Source: a virus
Reading direction: 5' to 3' (one strand)
Virus record (IMG/VR): IMGVR_UViG_3300043399_000280
Span: 1 to 37,439 of that record
Length of the DNA: 37,439 nt
Shown: piece after piece, positions 22,828 to 30,189 of the stretch
How the letters are laid out: each line of letters opens with the position of its first letter
Numbering within the stretch: the stretch's first letter is position 1
The notes under the pieces: generated by a model
What the model saw: the letters and a program-made list of their open reading frames with translations, nothing else
Database searches by the model: none
What the model was told of the DNA's origin: nothing
Translations under genes and position numbers: made by a program

Positions 22828-23784
22828 TTATGCTGAATACCAGGCCCACGCATGTTTTATAATATCTACAAGATTGTATTTTGGTTGCCAGTTAGCTACT
22901 TGTTTAAACCTAGCAGCACTAGCAGTAAGCACAGCAGGGTCGCCAGCTCGTGGTTCTGCTTCTACGATGTCAACAGTTTGTCCAGTGACTTGTTCGGCAA
23001 TGTTAATAATTTCACGATTGCTTGCTCCTGCGTCCGAGCCCAAGTTGTAAGTACCGATCGGCACAGTATAACTAATAGCCATTATATGCGCATGAGCAAT
23101 ATCTTCTACGTGGATGTAGTCACGAATACAAGTACCATCGTCAGTTGGATAGTTAGTTCCAAACAACATAAATCTGTTGTGGTCACGAATACCTTCGAGC
23201 ACACGAGCGATAATATGTGTAGCACCTGGTGCTTGCCCATGGCGTCCTTGTGAATCTGCACCACAGGCGTTAAAGTATCTAAATGCCACGTAGTTGGTAC
23301 CGTATGCACGATGATACGCACGAAGCATTTGCTCGATCATTAACTTGCTTTCGCCGTAAGGGCTAATCGGTAGCGCAGGATCTTCTTCGGAGCAAGGAAC
23401 AAAAATTGGTTCGCCATAGGTTGCTGCCGATGAACTAAAGATAACTCTAATGCCGGTGAGATCACGGTCGACCATGTAGTCGAGCATTTGCTTGGTCTTA
23501 ACAAAATTGTTATCGTAGTACACCCGTGGACATTGTACACTAGGGCCAACAAGGCTGGTGCCAGCACAATGAATTATAGCCACAGGGTTATTTTCGTCGA
23601 TTAATCCTAGTGCTTGGTCATCAGCAAAGTCACCTTGATAAAACTCAGTGTGAGCATGTTGCAAGTGATGGGGTAACGGATCTAGATCAACGCCGATTAC
23701 ATAGTACCCTAGGTCGCGCAGCATAAGTGCTGTTTGACCGCCGATATAACCGGCACTACCTGTGACTATAACTTTTTGTGTCAT
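22828..23784 (-). CDS. galE: UDP-glucose 4-epimerase-like
   Basis: A 318-residue extended SDR enzyme. GSAGYIGG (9-16) is the NAD-binding loop; S119 in FSSSAATYG, Y143 and K147 (SPYGESK) are catalytic. FRYFNACGAD and RDYIHVEDIAHAH are typical of GalE. It is near full length for the family (E. coli GalE has 338). It would interconvert UDP-glucose and UDP-galactose or their N-acetyl forms; other SDR epimerases remain possible. A GAGGAA ribosome site precedes the ATG. Confidence 0.85.
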   Translation of the reverse strand: MTQKVIVTGSAGYIGGQTALMLRDLGYYVIGVDLDPLPHHLQHAHTEFYQGDFADDQALGLIDENNPVAIIHCAGTSLVGPSVQCPRVYYDNNFVKTKQMLDYMVDRDLTGIRVIFSSSAATYGEPIFVPCSEEDPALPISPYGESKLMIEQMLRAYHRAYGTNYVAFRYFNACGADSQGRHGQAPGATHIIARVLEGIRDHNRFMLFGTNYPTDDGTCIRDYIHVEDIAHAHIMAISYTVPIGTYNLGSDAGASNREIINIAEQVTGQTVDIVEAEPRAGDPAVLTASAARFKQVANWQPKYNLVDIIKHAWAWYSA

Positions 23785-24984
23785 TTATTCCTCGATTTTT
23801 ACAACGTGATATTTTGCTTGTGATACTGCATCGCGGTAACGATGGTCCATGCGCCGCCATTGTTCTCCTTTGCCTTCCATGATATCAATGCAACGATCAA
23901 TAGTGCCGTTGGTCCAATCACTGATTAAGCCCATGTTGTGATGTGGTTCTTGTAGCAATTGTCCTAACTTGATGTAAGCATCGTCTATGGACCAAGGAAC
24001 ATAAAGTCGGTTAGGATCATCTGCGAAAGTTTCAGGGAAACTACGGTAAGCAGGATACAGAACATTGCATCCCAAAGTGTCAGCTTCACTGACTGTATTC
24101 GAGACCCAATCTTGGAGAGCGCAATTAAACAACACCCGAGTATCATTGAGCAAAGTATAATAGTCATTTTTATTTAGGTTTTCGTAGATCTTAAGTTTGC
24201 CTTCGCGCTCAAACACACGAGCACGCTCAATAAACTCTGGGTTGTTACTGCGTAGTGGACCACCTTGGAATATAGCAAACTCCACTGGGCACGGACCTTG
24301 AGCATGCCACATGTCAATGAGATCCATAAAGAATCCTGGTTGCTTTTCTTGATCCCAACGTGCAGCAAATCCAACACGCATTGCTCGCTGCTCAAATGGC
24401 TTGATGTTTTCTCGACCGCCGATGCGCTCTAGTACTTCTTCCTTGCCAAATGCCAGTCCAGAGATGTTATAGATTGGGGCTTCCCAACCTGCAATCTTCA
24501 TGTGGGCTACCATTTCTTCGTTAGTAGCAAGTACAGTGGCAAATTCACAGACCATTTTTTCGTACAAGCCCATCCACTTTTGCATACCCCAAACATGTAC
24601 AAAGTCATCAGGGTCAATACTTTGTGCCAAACAACGTACAAATACACGCGGACGCATTTCTCGTGGAATTTGATCCATGATGTACGGCAATGATTCGATG
24701 CCTGGTTGGAACATATCTTCGAAGTAGATAACGTCTTCCGCAGTAACATCTCCGTTACGCATCATTTGCACCAAGTTCATCATTTGGCTCATGCCAAAGT
24801 AACTGCGTCCGTGTGCATCTAGCACTTGGCCCACACTAATGCTTTGGCTGTTGTCGATGGTGTTGCCTGGAACATATACAACATCGAGCCCTCGGCGTTC
24901 AAATATACGTCGATTCCACTCGGTTAATTGTAGTGTGTATCGAGACTCATATGATTCGAGTCCCATGTAAAATAACTTACGCAT
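23785..24984 (-). CDS. GT-B type glycosyltransferase
   Basis: A 399-residue protein conserved in T4-like marine phages. After MRKLFYMGLESYESRYTLQL it has a first domain with VLDAHGRSYFG and FEDMFQPGIESLPYI; then a GT-B C-terminal domain with MRVGFAARWDQEKQPGFF, NCALQDWVSNTVSEADTLGC (the usual EA-type nucleotide-sugar loop) and VLYPAYRSFPE. Donor sugar unknown. It is next to the GalE-like gene and could use its product. The TAATG overlap fixes the ATG at 24984; a longer reading to 25023 is rejected. Confidence 0.75.
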   Translation of the reverse strand: MRKLFYMGLESYESRYTLQLTEWNRRIFERRGLDVVYVPGNTIDNSQSISVGQVLDAHGRSYFGMSQMMNLVQMMRNGDVTAEDVIYFEDMFQPGIESLPYIMDQIPREMRPRVFVRCLAQSIDPDDFVHVWGMQKWMGLYEKMVCEFATVLATNEEMVAHMKIAGWEAPIYNISGLAFGKEEVLERIGGRENIKPFEQRAMRVGFAARWDQEKQPGFFMDLIDMWHAQGPCPVEFAIFQGGPLRSNNPEFIERARVFEREGKLKIYENLNKNDYYTLLNDTRVLFNCALQDWVSNTVSEADTLGCNVLYPAYRSFPETFADDPNRLYVPWSIDDAYIKLGQLLQEPHHNMGLISDWTNGTIDRCIDIMEGKGEQWRRMDHRYRDAVSQAKYHVVKIEE

Positions 24985-25205
24985 TAGATGTTGCGTCCAA
25001 ATCTGCGAGCGTCCTCGACCCACATATCCTTGGGAAACTTACCTGCTTCGAGTTTCTTAAACTGTTGGAAAGGATATGACTTGTTATTGTACAAGTCTGC
25101 TTCGTTAAACCGATAACCGTAGTCGCGGCAGAAATCTAGATAACGCTCTAGATCATTTAGGGTTTGTGTTACACGTGGGTTGGATTTAATGTTTGGCTTG
25201 GCCAT
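24984..25205 (-). CDS. Conserved T4-like phage protein
   Basis: A 73-residue protein with TLNDLERYLDFCRDYGYRFNEADLYNNKSYPFQQFKKL as its core (shown here in outline: R-V-x-Q, DFCRDYGYRFNEADLY, YPFQQF). I know this core from cyanophage and related genomes as a conserved unknown. The ATG follows a purine-rich AAGGAAATAAA spacer. Confidence 0.7.
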   Translation of the reverse strand: MAKPNIKSNPRVTQTLNDLERYLDFCRDYGYRFNEADLYNNKSYPFQQFKKLEAGKFPKDMWVEDARRFGRNI

Positions 25206-25214
25206 TTTATTTCC

Positions 25215-25670
25215 TTAGATTTTTACAGTTTGTAAAGGGCGAGAAAGATTATATTCAATCGTGCATCCGTTCTCGCCGTCTTCGGATACTTCGATTGTTA
25301 CTGCACGACCTGGATACTTTTGTGCAATTTGCATATACAAGTCATCGGCAATCATTTCGCAAGACTTATGATCTACATATAATGCTGGACGATCATTTGT
25401 CGCTACGTAAAGGTTTTCCAACCAGCGTTTAAACTGGATGAACTCAATATCACGGTCATTATGAAACACATCAATCCATACTTTAAAATGGAATATGTGG
25501 CGATGCGGGTAAGCCAAAAACGAAACGTCATATTCGTCTCCGGTTGCCAGCAGCGGATCTGTTTCTGCCGCTGGGTAACGATGAATACCTTCCTTTTGAA
25601 AGGTAACCCAAATTTGTCGTTTAGCGACATGCATTACTCGTTCCATTTGTTCTCTTTCTTCTTGAATCAT
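25215..25670 (-). CDS. QueD-like (PTPS-fold) protein, diverged
   Basis: A 151-residue protein with several features of the pterin synthase fold. Residues 56-64 (HRHIFHFKV) look like the second zinc strand; then DIEFIQFKRWLENLY, a DHKSCEMIADDLYMQI segment that resembles the usual DH...SxExLA block, and VTIEVSEDGENGCTIEY near the catalytic Glu strand. The first His and the catalytic Cys of true QueD are not clear. It may be a structural paralogue of queD at 17711-18280 with a different substrate. I recognise it as a conserved unknown in T4-like phages; the PTPS link is my inference. Confidence 0.6.
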   Translation of the reverse strand: MIQEEREQMERVMHVAKRQIWVTFQKEGIHRYPAAETDPLLATGDEYDVSFLAYPHRHIFHFKVWIDVFHNDRDIEFIQFKRWLENLYVATNDRPALYVDHKSCEMIADDLYMQIAQKYPGRAVTIEVSEDGENGCTIEYNLSRPLQTVKI

Positions 25671-25771
25671 TTTAGCACCTTATTTCCAAACCAAATCCCC
25701 ATTGCAAGTCCTACAAGGAAAACTGATAGAGTCCACACACCAAATAGTATTTGTAATTGGATTAATGTCAT
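25667..25771 (-). CDS. 34-residue single-pass membrane peptide
   Basis: A very short gene with ATGA overlaps at both ends (with 25768-26286 upstream and 25215-25670 downstream). The product begins MTLIQLQILFGVWTLSVFL and continues VGLAMGIWFGNK, one membrane segment with a basic C-terminus. Coupling at both ends is the main support. Function unknown. Confidence 0.6.
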   Translation of the reverse strand: MTLIQLQILFGVWTLSVFLVGLAMGIWFGNKVLK

Positions 25772-26286
25772 TTGATTACTTCGTCTTGTGTATATTTAGA
25801 CCAGTCAGTAAACACGTCACGTTTTTGTAGTGAGTGTATTGAGTGGCACCAAACGCCTGGGTTAGAGTGTTCAAAATTAGTGTCATCGAGTTTTAGCGTA
25901 GCGTTGTACCCTAATTGGTTTATATAAGGTAGTTTAACACTAATCATCGGGATAAAGCGATGCTTTTCGACTAACCATGTTTCCATTAGGTCGGGTACTT
26001 GACACGCATCTAGGTCCAAGGTACAGAAATAGTCTTGATCTAAAAACGGCCGCATCATTTCTAGCCAACTACGCCATTCGGCAGAGGTCATATTATGCGT
26101 TGGAAAACTTTGATTGGCACCGAAGTAAATGTGCTTAATACCATATGGATTGTTAGTTAGGTAATGTTGAATCTCATGAGGTTGTTGTACACCTACAACA
26201 AACAAAGTTGTCATTCCATGTGCAGGACTGTGCTCAACTTCTGTGCCAACAAATAGTTGAGCGGTTTGGTGTCCGGGTCTATCCAT
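25768..26286 (-). CDS. Conserved phage protein, MDRPGHQT type
   Basis: A 172-residue protein. It begins MDRPGHQTAQLFVGTEVEHS, then TLFVVGVQQPHEI, HIYFGANQSFPT and DYFCTLDLDACQVPD, ending with a VWCHSIHSLQ segment. I recognise the N-terminus as a conserved unknown of T4-like phages. The alternating strand-loop layout suggests an alpha-beta fold, perhaps an enzyme using the His and Asp residues, but no family is clear. The ATG at 26286 overlaps the upstream stop as TAATG. Confidence 0.7.
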   Translation of the reverse strand: MDRPGHQTAQLFVGTEVEHSPAHGMTTLFVVGVQQPHEIQHYLTNNPYGIKHIYFGANQSFPTHNMTSAEWRSWLEMMRPFLDQDYFCTLDLDACQVPDLMETWLVEKHRFIPMISVKLPYINQLGYNATLKLDDTNFEHSNPGVWCHSIHSLQKRDVFTDWSKYTQDEVIK

Positions 26287-26495
26287 TATCGGTCTTCGTC
26301 CCAATGTACAGTTTCGCGTTCGGCTTCAAATTGTAGTCTAGTTAGTCGACTAATTTCATCTTTAATGTCTAGTTTTTTCTTTTTGAGATGTGTGATATCT
26401 TCTGCAGGCCCTTTGCATTCCTCTAGCAGTTTAATCTGTTTGTCTAGTTTACGATGTGTTTCTTGCAAGAAACTAATACGGTTACGATAAGGCAT
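26286..26495 (-). CDS. YdcH/DUF465-like coiled-coil protein
   Basis: A 69-residue helical hairpin. FLQETHRKLDKQIKLLEE and ITHLKKKKLDIKDEISRL match the DUF465 (YdcH) pattern of H-x2-LDK-x-I followed by LKKxKLxLKDEI. These small proteins have no settled role. It ends with an acidic HWDEDR tail. An AAGGAGTTAAC ribosome site precedes the ATG. Confidence 0.7.
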   Translation of the reverse strand: MPYRNRISFLQETHRKLDKQIKLLEECKGPAEDITHLKKKKLDIKDEISRLTRLQFEAERETVHWDEDR

Positions 26496-26496
26496 G

Positions 26497-27297
26497 TTAA
26501 CTCCTTGTTAAAAGTTGTTTTGCGTTACAATGATTAATAAGTTTTTCGCTGAAAATGCGATGTGTTTCAATTCCAGGGTGCATCCCGTCGTCGGCTACAT
26601 CAATTCTAGTAGGAGTAAAACCGCCGTCGGTAATATCAATAAAGTTTGTTTGATCAATTGCATTGATTAACTTTTGTATGTGCTGAATCTTTTTAAAAAT
26701 GTAATCATCTGGCCGATTATCAAAATCTAGTAATGGCTTGAGTTGTTCGTCTAAGTTCGTGAATCCTTGCGTTTCATCGTATCCAACTGACAAGAATTCT
26801 TTAACTAGATTTGGATGGCCTTTGGCAAAGACATATTTGATGTTGTGCATTTTTAAGAAATTTTCTAGTGCGAGAATTTCAAGTAACCAATGTTTAATGT
26901 CGACATATAGGTTGTTGAAGTAAGTGTAATGTATTTTACGATATTCTTCGGCAAGTTGCAAGTGAGTTTTACTAGGAACAAACCCAGCGACCTCAATTGG
27001 AGAAATTATTGTAAAGTCGTCAACGTTGTTATCTTCAAAATAACGCCAGTTTCTACCTATCCGAGACCACATAACAACCACCAGATCATAGCAGTAATTG
27101 TTAGTAACTACAGCATCAACAACTCGATGAAAAATTTCGCTGTTACTACAACCTCCTTCGGCCACGTTATCGTGGTCGCAATTATAGTATCGAGAAACTA
27201 TGTTTGGCCAAATGTATTTTACTTCATTCTCTGGAGTAAACCCACTTTCAATAGTTGTTGAGCACCCTGCAAATAAAATTTTTGAATTTTTACTCAT
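26497..27297 (-). CDS. SGNH-hydrolase-like protein 5
   Basis: A 266-residue protein. SKILFAGCSTTIESGF is block I (GCS); DNVAEGGCSNSEIFHRV gives blocks II and III; YDLVVVMWSRIGRNWR follows. The C-terminal VADDGMHPGIETHRIF is a full D-x-x-H-P block V, so a Ser-Asp-His set is likely intact. AT-rich in appearance. Its start lies in the end of dpdA (8-base overlap). Confidence 0.78.
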   Translation of the reverse strand: MSKNSKILFAGCSTTIESGFTPENEVKYIWPNIVSRYYNCDHDNVAEGGCSNSEIFHRVVDAVVTNNYCYDLVVVMWSRIGRNWRYFEDNNVDDFTIISPIEVAGFVPSKTHLQLAEEYRKIHYTYFNNLYVDIKHWLLEILALENFLKMHNIKYVFAKGHPNLVKEFLSVGYDETQGFTNLDEQLKPLLDFDNRPDDYIFKKIQHIQKLINAIDQTNFIDITDGGFTPTRIDVADDGMHPGIETHRIFSEKLINHCNAKQLLTRS

Positions 27298-28822
27298 TGC
27301 TTTCTTCTAGTGCATCTAGCTTGGATTCATCGAATTCGTCAACTTCTGGTTCTTCGTCGTGAAAATCAAAAAGGTTGTTAAATTGTGTTTGTGAGTTAAC
27401 AGTTTTCTTGCCAGTGAATCCACGGGTTCCGATAATTTGTTGCCAAAATTTACTATTGTGATCGATAATTTCAAGGCTTTTGGCTTTGTCTGTTTGTTTA
27501 AAGATATCGTCGACTAAGTTTCTAAATAATACACGATCAAAAGTTTCTCGGACAAGCATTCCGGGCAAAATTCCTGCATCATATTGCCGATTTGCCTCTT
27601 GAACTGCTCGAATATGGTGCCAAACATTGTGCCCCATCATTAGAGCATACGAGAAACTATCCCACGATGTGCGCCCCTCTTTGCCTAATTTGTTTAGGTC
27701 ACCCGGAGCATACCAGCATACATCCGAAATTTCCATACGTGCACTAATTGGACTATCTTCGAACAATGTATGAACTTTGTCCTGTAGAACAGCATCACGG
27801 AAGCTGCGGCTGTCATTGGCATACTTCTTGTCATCGGCAGTTGGTTCCATTTGATAAGACCATTTGCCTCGGTCTTCTACACGCAAGTTAGTATAAATCT
27901 GTCCGTTGGCTGTGGCTAGGAAAGGCGAAGCACAGTCGAAACTAATAGTAAAATTAGGATTATGGTATCTACGAATAGCACGTTGAATGTCCGTGAGTAA
28001 GCAAGCATATTCTAACTTGGATGTGCCAAGAAAGTGCATCCAATCATGTACACCTTGTTGTAACAAACCATCGTGAATAAGAGTAACTAAACGCTTTAGG
28101 ATCAAATGGACGTCACACATGTTTTGACCTCCCATACCCCAACCGTTAAAGTGTTTGTCTGGATACTTGGCAGGATCACAATAGCCCTTCATTAGATCAT
28201 ACCAGTGATCTGCTTCGGCGTGATTGCCACCTTGTAATACGTTTAGGATTTTTGTTTCGCCGTAACGATTGTTAATCCAATAATCGTTGTTATACTTGGT
28301 AGCGTTTACAGCATCGTCGTATGAGTAAATACCCGAAGCAGCCGCAGCCTTAGGATCACGGAATGTCCAAGTTGGAATATCCATGGTCATGCCATAAGTT
28401 GCAATGCCCATTTGCCAATGCAAGACTTTTTCTCGTTGCTTTTCTGCGTTCTTGTCAGTGCGATCGGCCCAGCGTCCTGGCCACACACCCTTGGCAATCT
28501 GGAATCCTCCTGAGTCAGCAAGTATAATTGTGTTAGGATCACGATTACGAAGCATGTCCTCTTTGGCGTCAAACTTGTTTAAGTCTAAGTTTGCGTGACC
28601 TGCTGAATACAGACTCCATTTGTACGGAAACAACGCTTCGGTTGGGTTGAGCCAGTTCATGGCTTCCATGTTGCCAATCTTGGCAGGTAATCTGCCTGCG
28701 TCTAGTCCAGAGCCGTGTCGTTCACGCCCAATATATCCAGCATAGAAACTCGAAATTGCCGGTAAGAATACTGCATAATCTAACTGTTGTGCTGTTAAGT
28801 TGTCTTGATCTATCTTTGCCAT
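27290..28822 (-). CDS. dpdA: DpdA-family DNA 7-deazaguanine transglycosylase
   Basis: A 510-residue TGT-superfamily protein of the phage DpdA type. It would swap guanine in DNA for a 7-deazaguanine made by FolE/QueD/QueE. D103 in LADSGGFQ and D296 in FTISFDCASP match the two catalytic aspartates of tRNA-guanine transglycosylase (D102 and D280 in Zymomonas). GWGMGGQN sits in the place of the substrate-loop glycines. The zinc site is poor: only one Cys is left in SDVCWYAPGDL, but the following HN-x-W-H stretch is kept. After residue 470 there is a low-complexity acidic tail with an LFDF motif at 484-487 that resembles the clamp-binding end of the polymerase at 31131-33794. Confidence 0.88.
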   Translation of the reverse strand: MAKIDQDNLTAQQLDYAVFLPAISSFYAGYIGRERHGSGLDAGRLPAKIGNMEAMNWLNPTEALFPYKWSLYSAGHANLDLNKFDAKEDMLRNRDPNTIILADSGGFQIAKGVWPGRWADRTDKNAEKQREKVLHWQMGIATYGMTMDIPTWTFRDPKAAAASGIYSYDDAVNATKYNNDYWINNRYGETKILNVLQGGNHAEADHWYDLMKGYCDPAKYPDKHFNGWGMGGQNMCDVHLILKRLVTLIHDGLLQQGVHDWMHFLGTSKLEYACLLTDIQRAIRRYHNPNFTISFDCASPFLATANGQIYTNLRVEDRGKWSYQMEPTADDKKYANDSRSFRDAVLQDKVHTLFEDSPISARMEISDVCWYAPGDLNKLGKEGRTSWDSFSYALMMGHNVWHHIRAVQEANRQYDAGILPGMLVRETFDRVLFRNLVDDIFKQTDKAKSLEIIDHNSKFWQQIIGTRGFTGKKTVNSQTQFNNLFDFHDEEPEVDEFDESKLDALEESNE

Positions 28823-29451
28823 TTGCCGCCCATTACTGTAACTAATCTATATCCGCCATCATCAATTGGTGCCCACACGTATTCATCATCTTCAACTTGC
28901 TGCTCAGTGACAGGAGAATGATTATCGTTTTGAATCCCCCAACTTGGAAAAATATTGAATTTATACGCAGGTAAAGAGTTTAATATTCTTCCGATCCCTA
29001 GTGGTCCTGCGTGTAAACAAATATCCCAAGCACCCCCGATGATAATCCAGTCAAAAATACCAGGATGATATGATTGTATATGATAATCAAACGTTCTACT
29101 AGTATTTAGAGAAACTGTATGTTCATCGAACAAATTATCATTTAGTACTTTACTAATTGGTTGCTCTCCGGAATTTATAACAAGACTATCTCTTACTTCT
29201 AGTTTAATATCTTCGGGTATTGTTGAGTTTTGATCCCACACATATTTTCTAAGAGTATTAACCACGCTGCGATTCGAGTAGTCAAGTGTTTGACTTGTTG
29301 AACAATTGACTACCGGTCCGATATTATATTTTGATAAGTTGTCGACAATTCTATGATAAAAATCGTCATTGGTTCCGTTGTTATCCCAAACGTCAATACA
29401 TAACACACCCCATGTTGTGGGGGGTGTGTAAAGTATCACACCTTTAATCAC
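28810..29451 (-). CDS. Unknown protein, isochorismatase-like outline
   Basis: A 213-residue protein. WGVLCIDVWDNNGTND recalls the first strand and Asp of cysteine hydrolases; DWIIIGGAWDICLHAGPLGI has a cysteine where that fold places its nucleophile (G-x5-C). The usual Lys is not evident, so activity is uncertain and the match is weak. It overlaps dpdA by 13 bases and is coupled by ATGA to the clamp gene, so it is co-expressed with DNA modification and replication. AT-rich in appearance. Confidence 0.6.
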   Translation of the reverse strand: MIKGVILYTPPTTWGVLCIDVWDNNGTNDDFYHRIVDNLSKYNIGPVVNCSTSQTLDYSNRSVVNTLRKYVWDQNSTIPEDIKLEVRDSLVINSGEQPISKVLNDNLFDEHTVSLNTSRTFDYHIQSYHPGIFDWIIIGGAWDICLHAGPLGIGRILNSLPAYKFNIFPSWGIQNDNHSPVTEQQVEDDEYVWAPIDDGGYRLVTVMGGKWQR

Positions 29452-30179
29452 TTGCTTTGTGCTGGTAAAATATATTCGTAAACTGCAATGCCAGAGTCAA
29501 CTGTGATTTTAGTTGCACCATCATCGCTGATTTGCACTTTCTTGTCACCAGTTAAATTCATAATGCTAATGAATTGTACAACCGGCCATAACCATGCACG
29601 AGTTAGTTTACCTGTAACGCCAGCATGGAACACAAAGTCGCCTGCATGGGTCGAGTGGTCGCCAAAGTAAAACTTTAGATTGTCGCCTTCGGTTTTAGCA
29701 ATAAACGTTGATTCTTCAGAGTTTGCTTGTGCCTGCATCTTCAAACGTTGAATAGCAGCAACAGTTGGTTCAAATTCAACACTCCAGTTTACCGGCTTCA
29801 TCTTAACTTGCTTGAGTTTATCGGATACAACTTCTGATACCATGAAACGATAATCGTTGTGGAAATCATTGGCTTTGTTGGAAAAATGCATACCCACTGG
29901 ACTGTCGACACCATTTCGATCTTGGCGTGTAACAGTAATGTTAGCGTCTTCGCGATACTCTTGTAGGTTTAGTAAGATCTTTAGTTTGCTTAGGTTTGGC
30001 ATACCAAAGGTGCCCATAAACTCTGCAACCGGAGTCTTAAATTTAGCCTGTAACACAACAGACTTGTCTTCGGCTAAACCGTCAATGGTTGTTTCTTTGT
30101 CGGTTCCGGTGATCTTAATCAAATCGATACAGCCAAGATCAAAACTGTGTTCTACTAGGTCTAATAAAAAGTCTCTCAT
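29448..30179 (-). CDS. 45: DNA polymerase sliding clamp (gp45-like)
   Basis: A 243-residue PCNA-fold protein, near the size of T4 gp45 (228). It forms a ring that holds the polymerase on DNA and, in T4, also activates late transcription. The N-terminal DLGCIDLIKITG, AEFMGTFGMPNLSKLKILLN (the loop before the inter-domain strand), VNWSVEFEPTVAAIQRL and the final AVYEYILPAQ match the gp45 family. Basic residues on the inner helices (KLKQVKMK) agree with DNA passage. GGAG precedes the ATG. It is upstream of dpdA in the operon. Confidence 0.9.
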   Translation of the reverse strand: MRDFLLDLVEHSFDLGCIDLIKITGTDKETTIDGLAEDKSVVLQAKFKTPVAEFMGTFGMPNLSKLKILLNLQEYREDANITVTRQDRNGVDSPVGMHFSNKANDFHNDYRFMVSEVVSDKLKQVKMKPVNWSVEFEPTVAAIQRLKMQAQANSEESTFIAKTEGDNLKFYFGDHSTHAGDFVFHAGVTGKLTRAWLWPVVQFISIMNLTGDKKVQISDDGATKITVDSGIAVYEYILPAQSK

Positions 30180-30189
30180 GTTATCTCCA

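Noticed and set aside
22852-23253. A 133-codon plus-strand open frame
   Set aside because: It is antisense to the GalE-like gene and has a low-complexity, Ser/Phe-rich translation with no recognisable motif.
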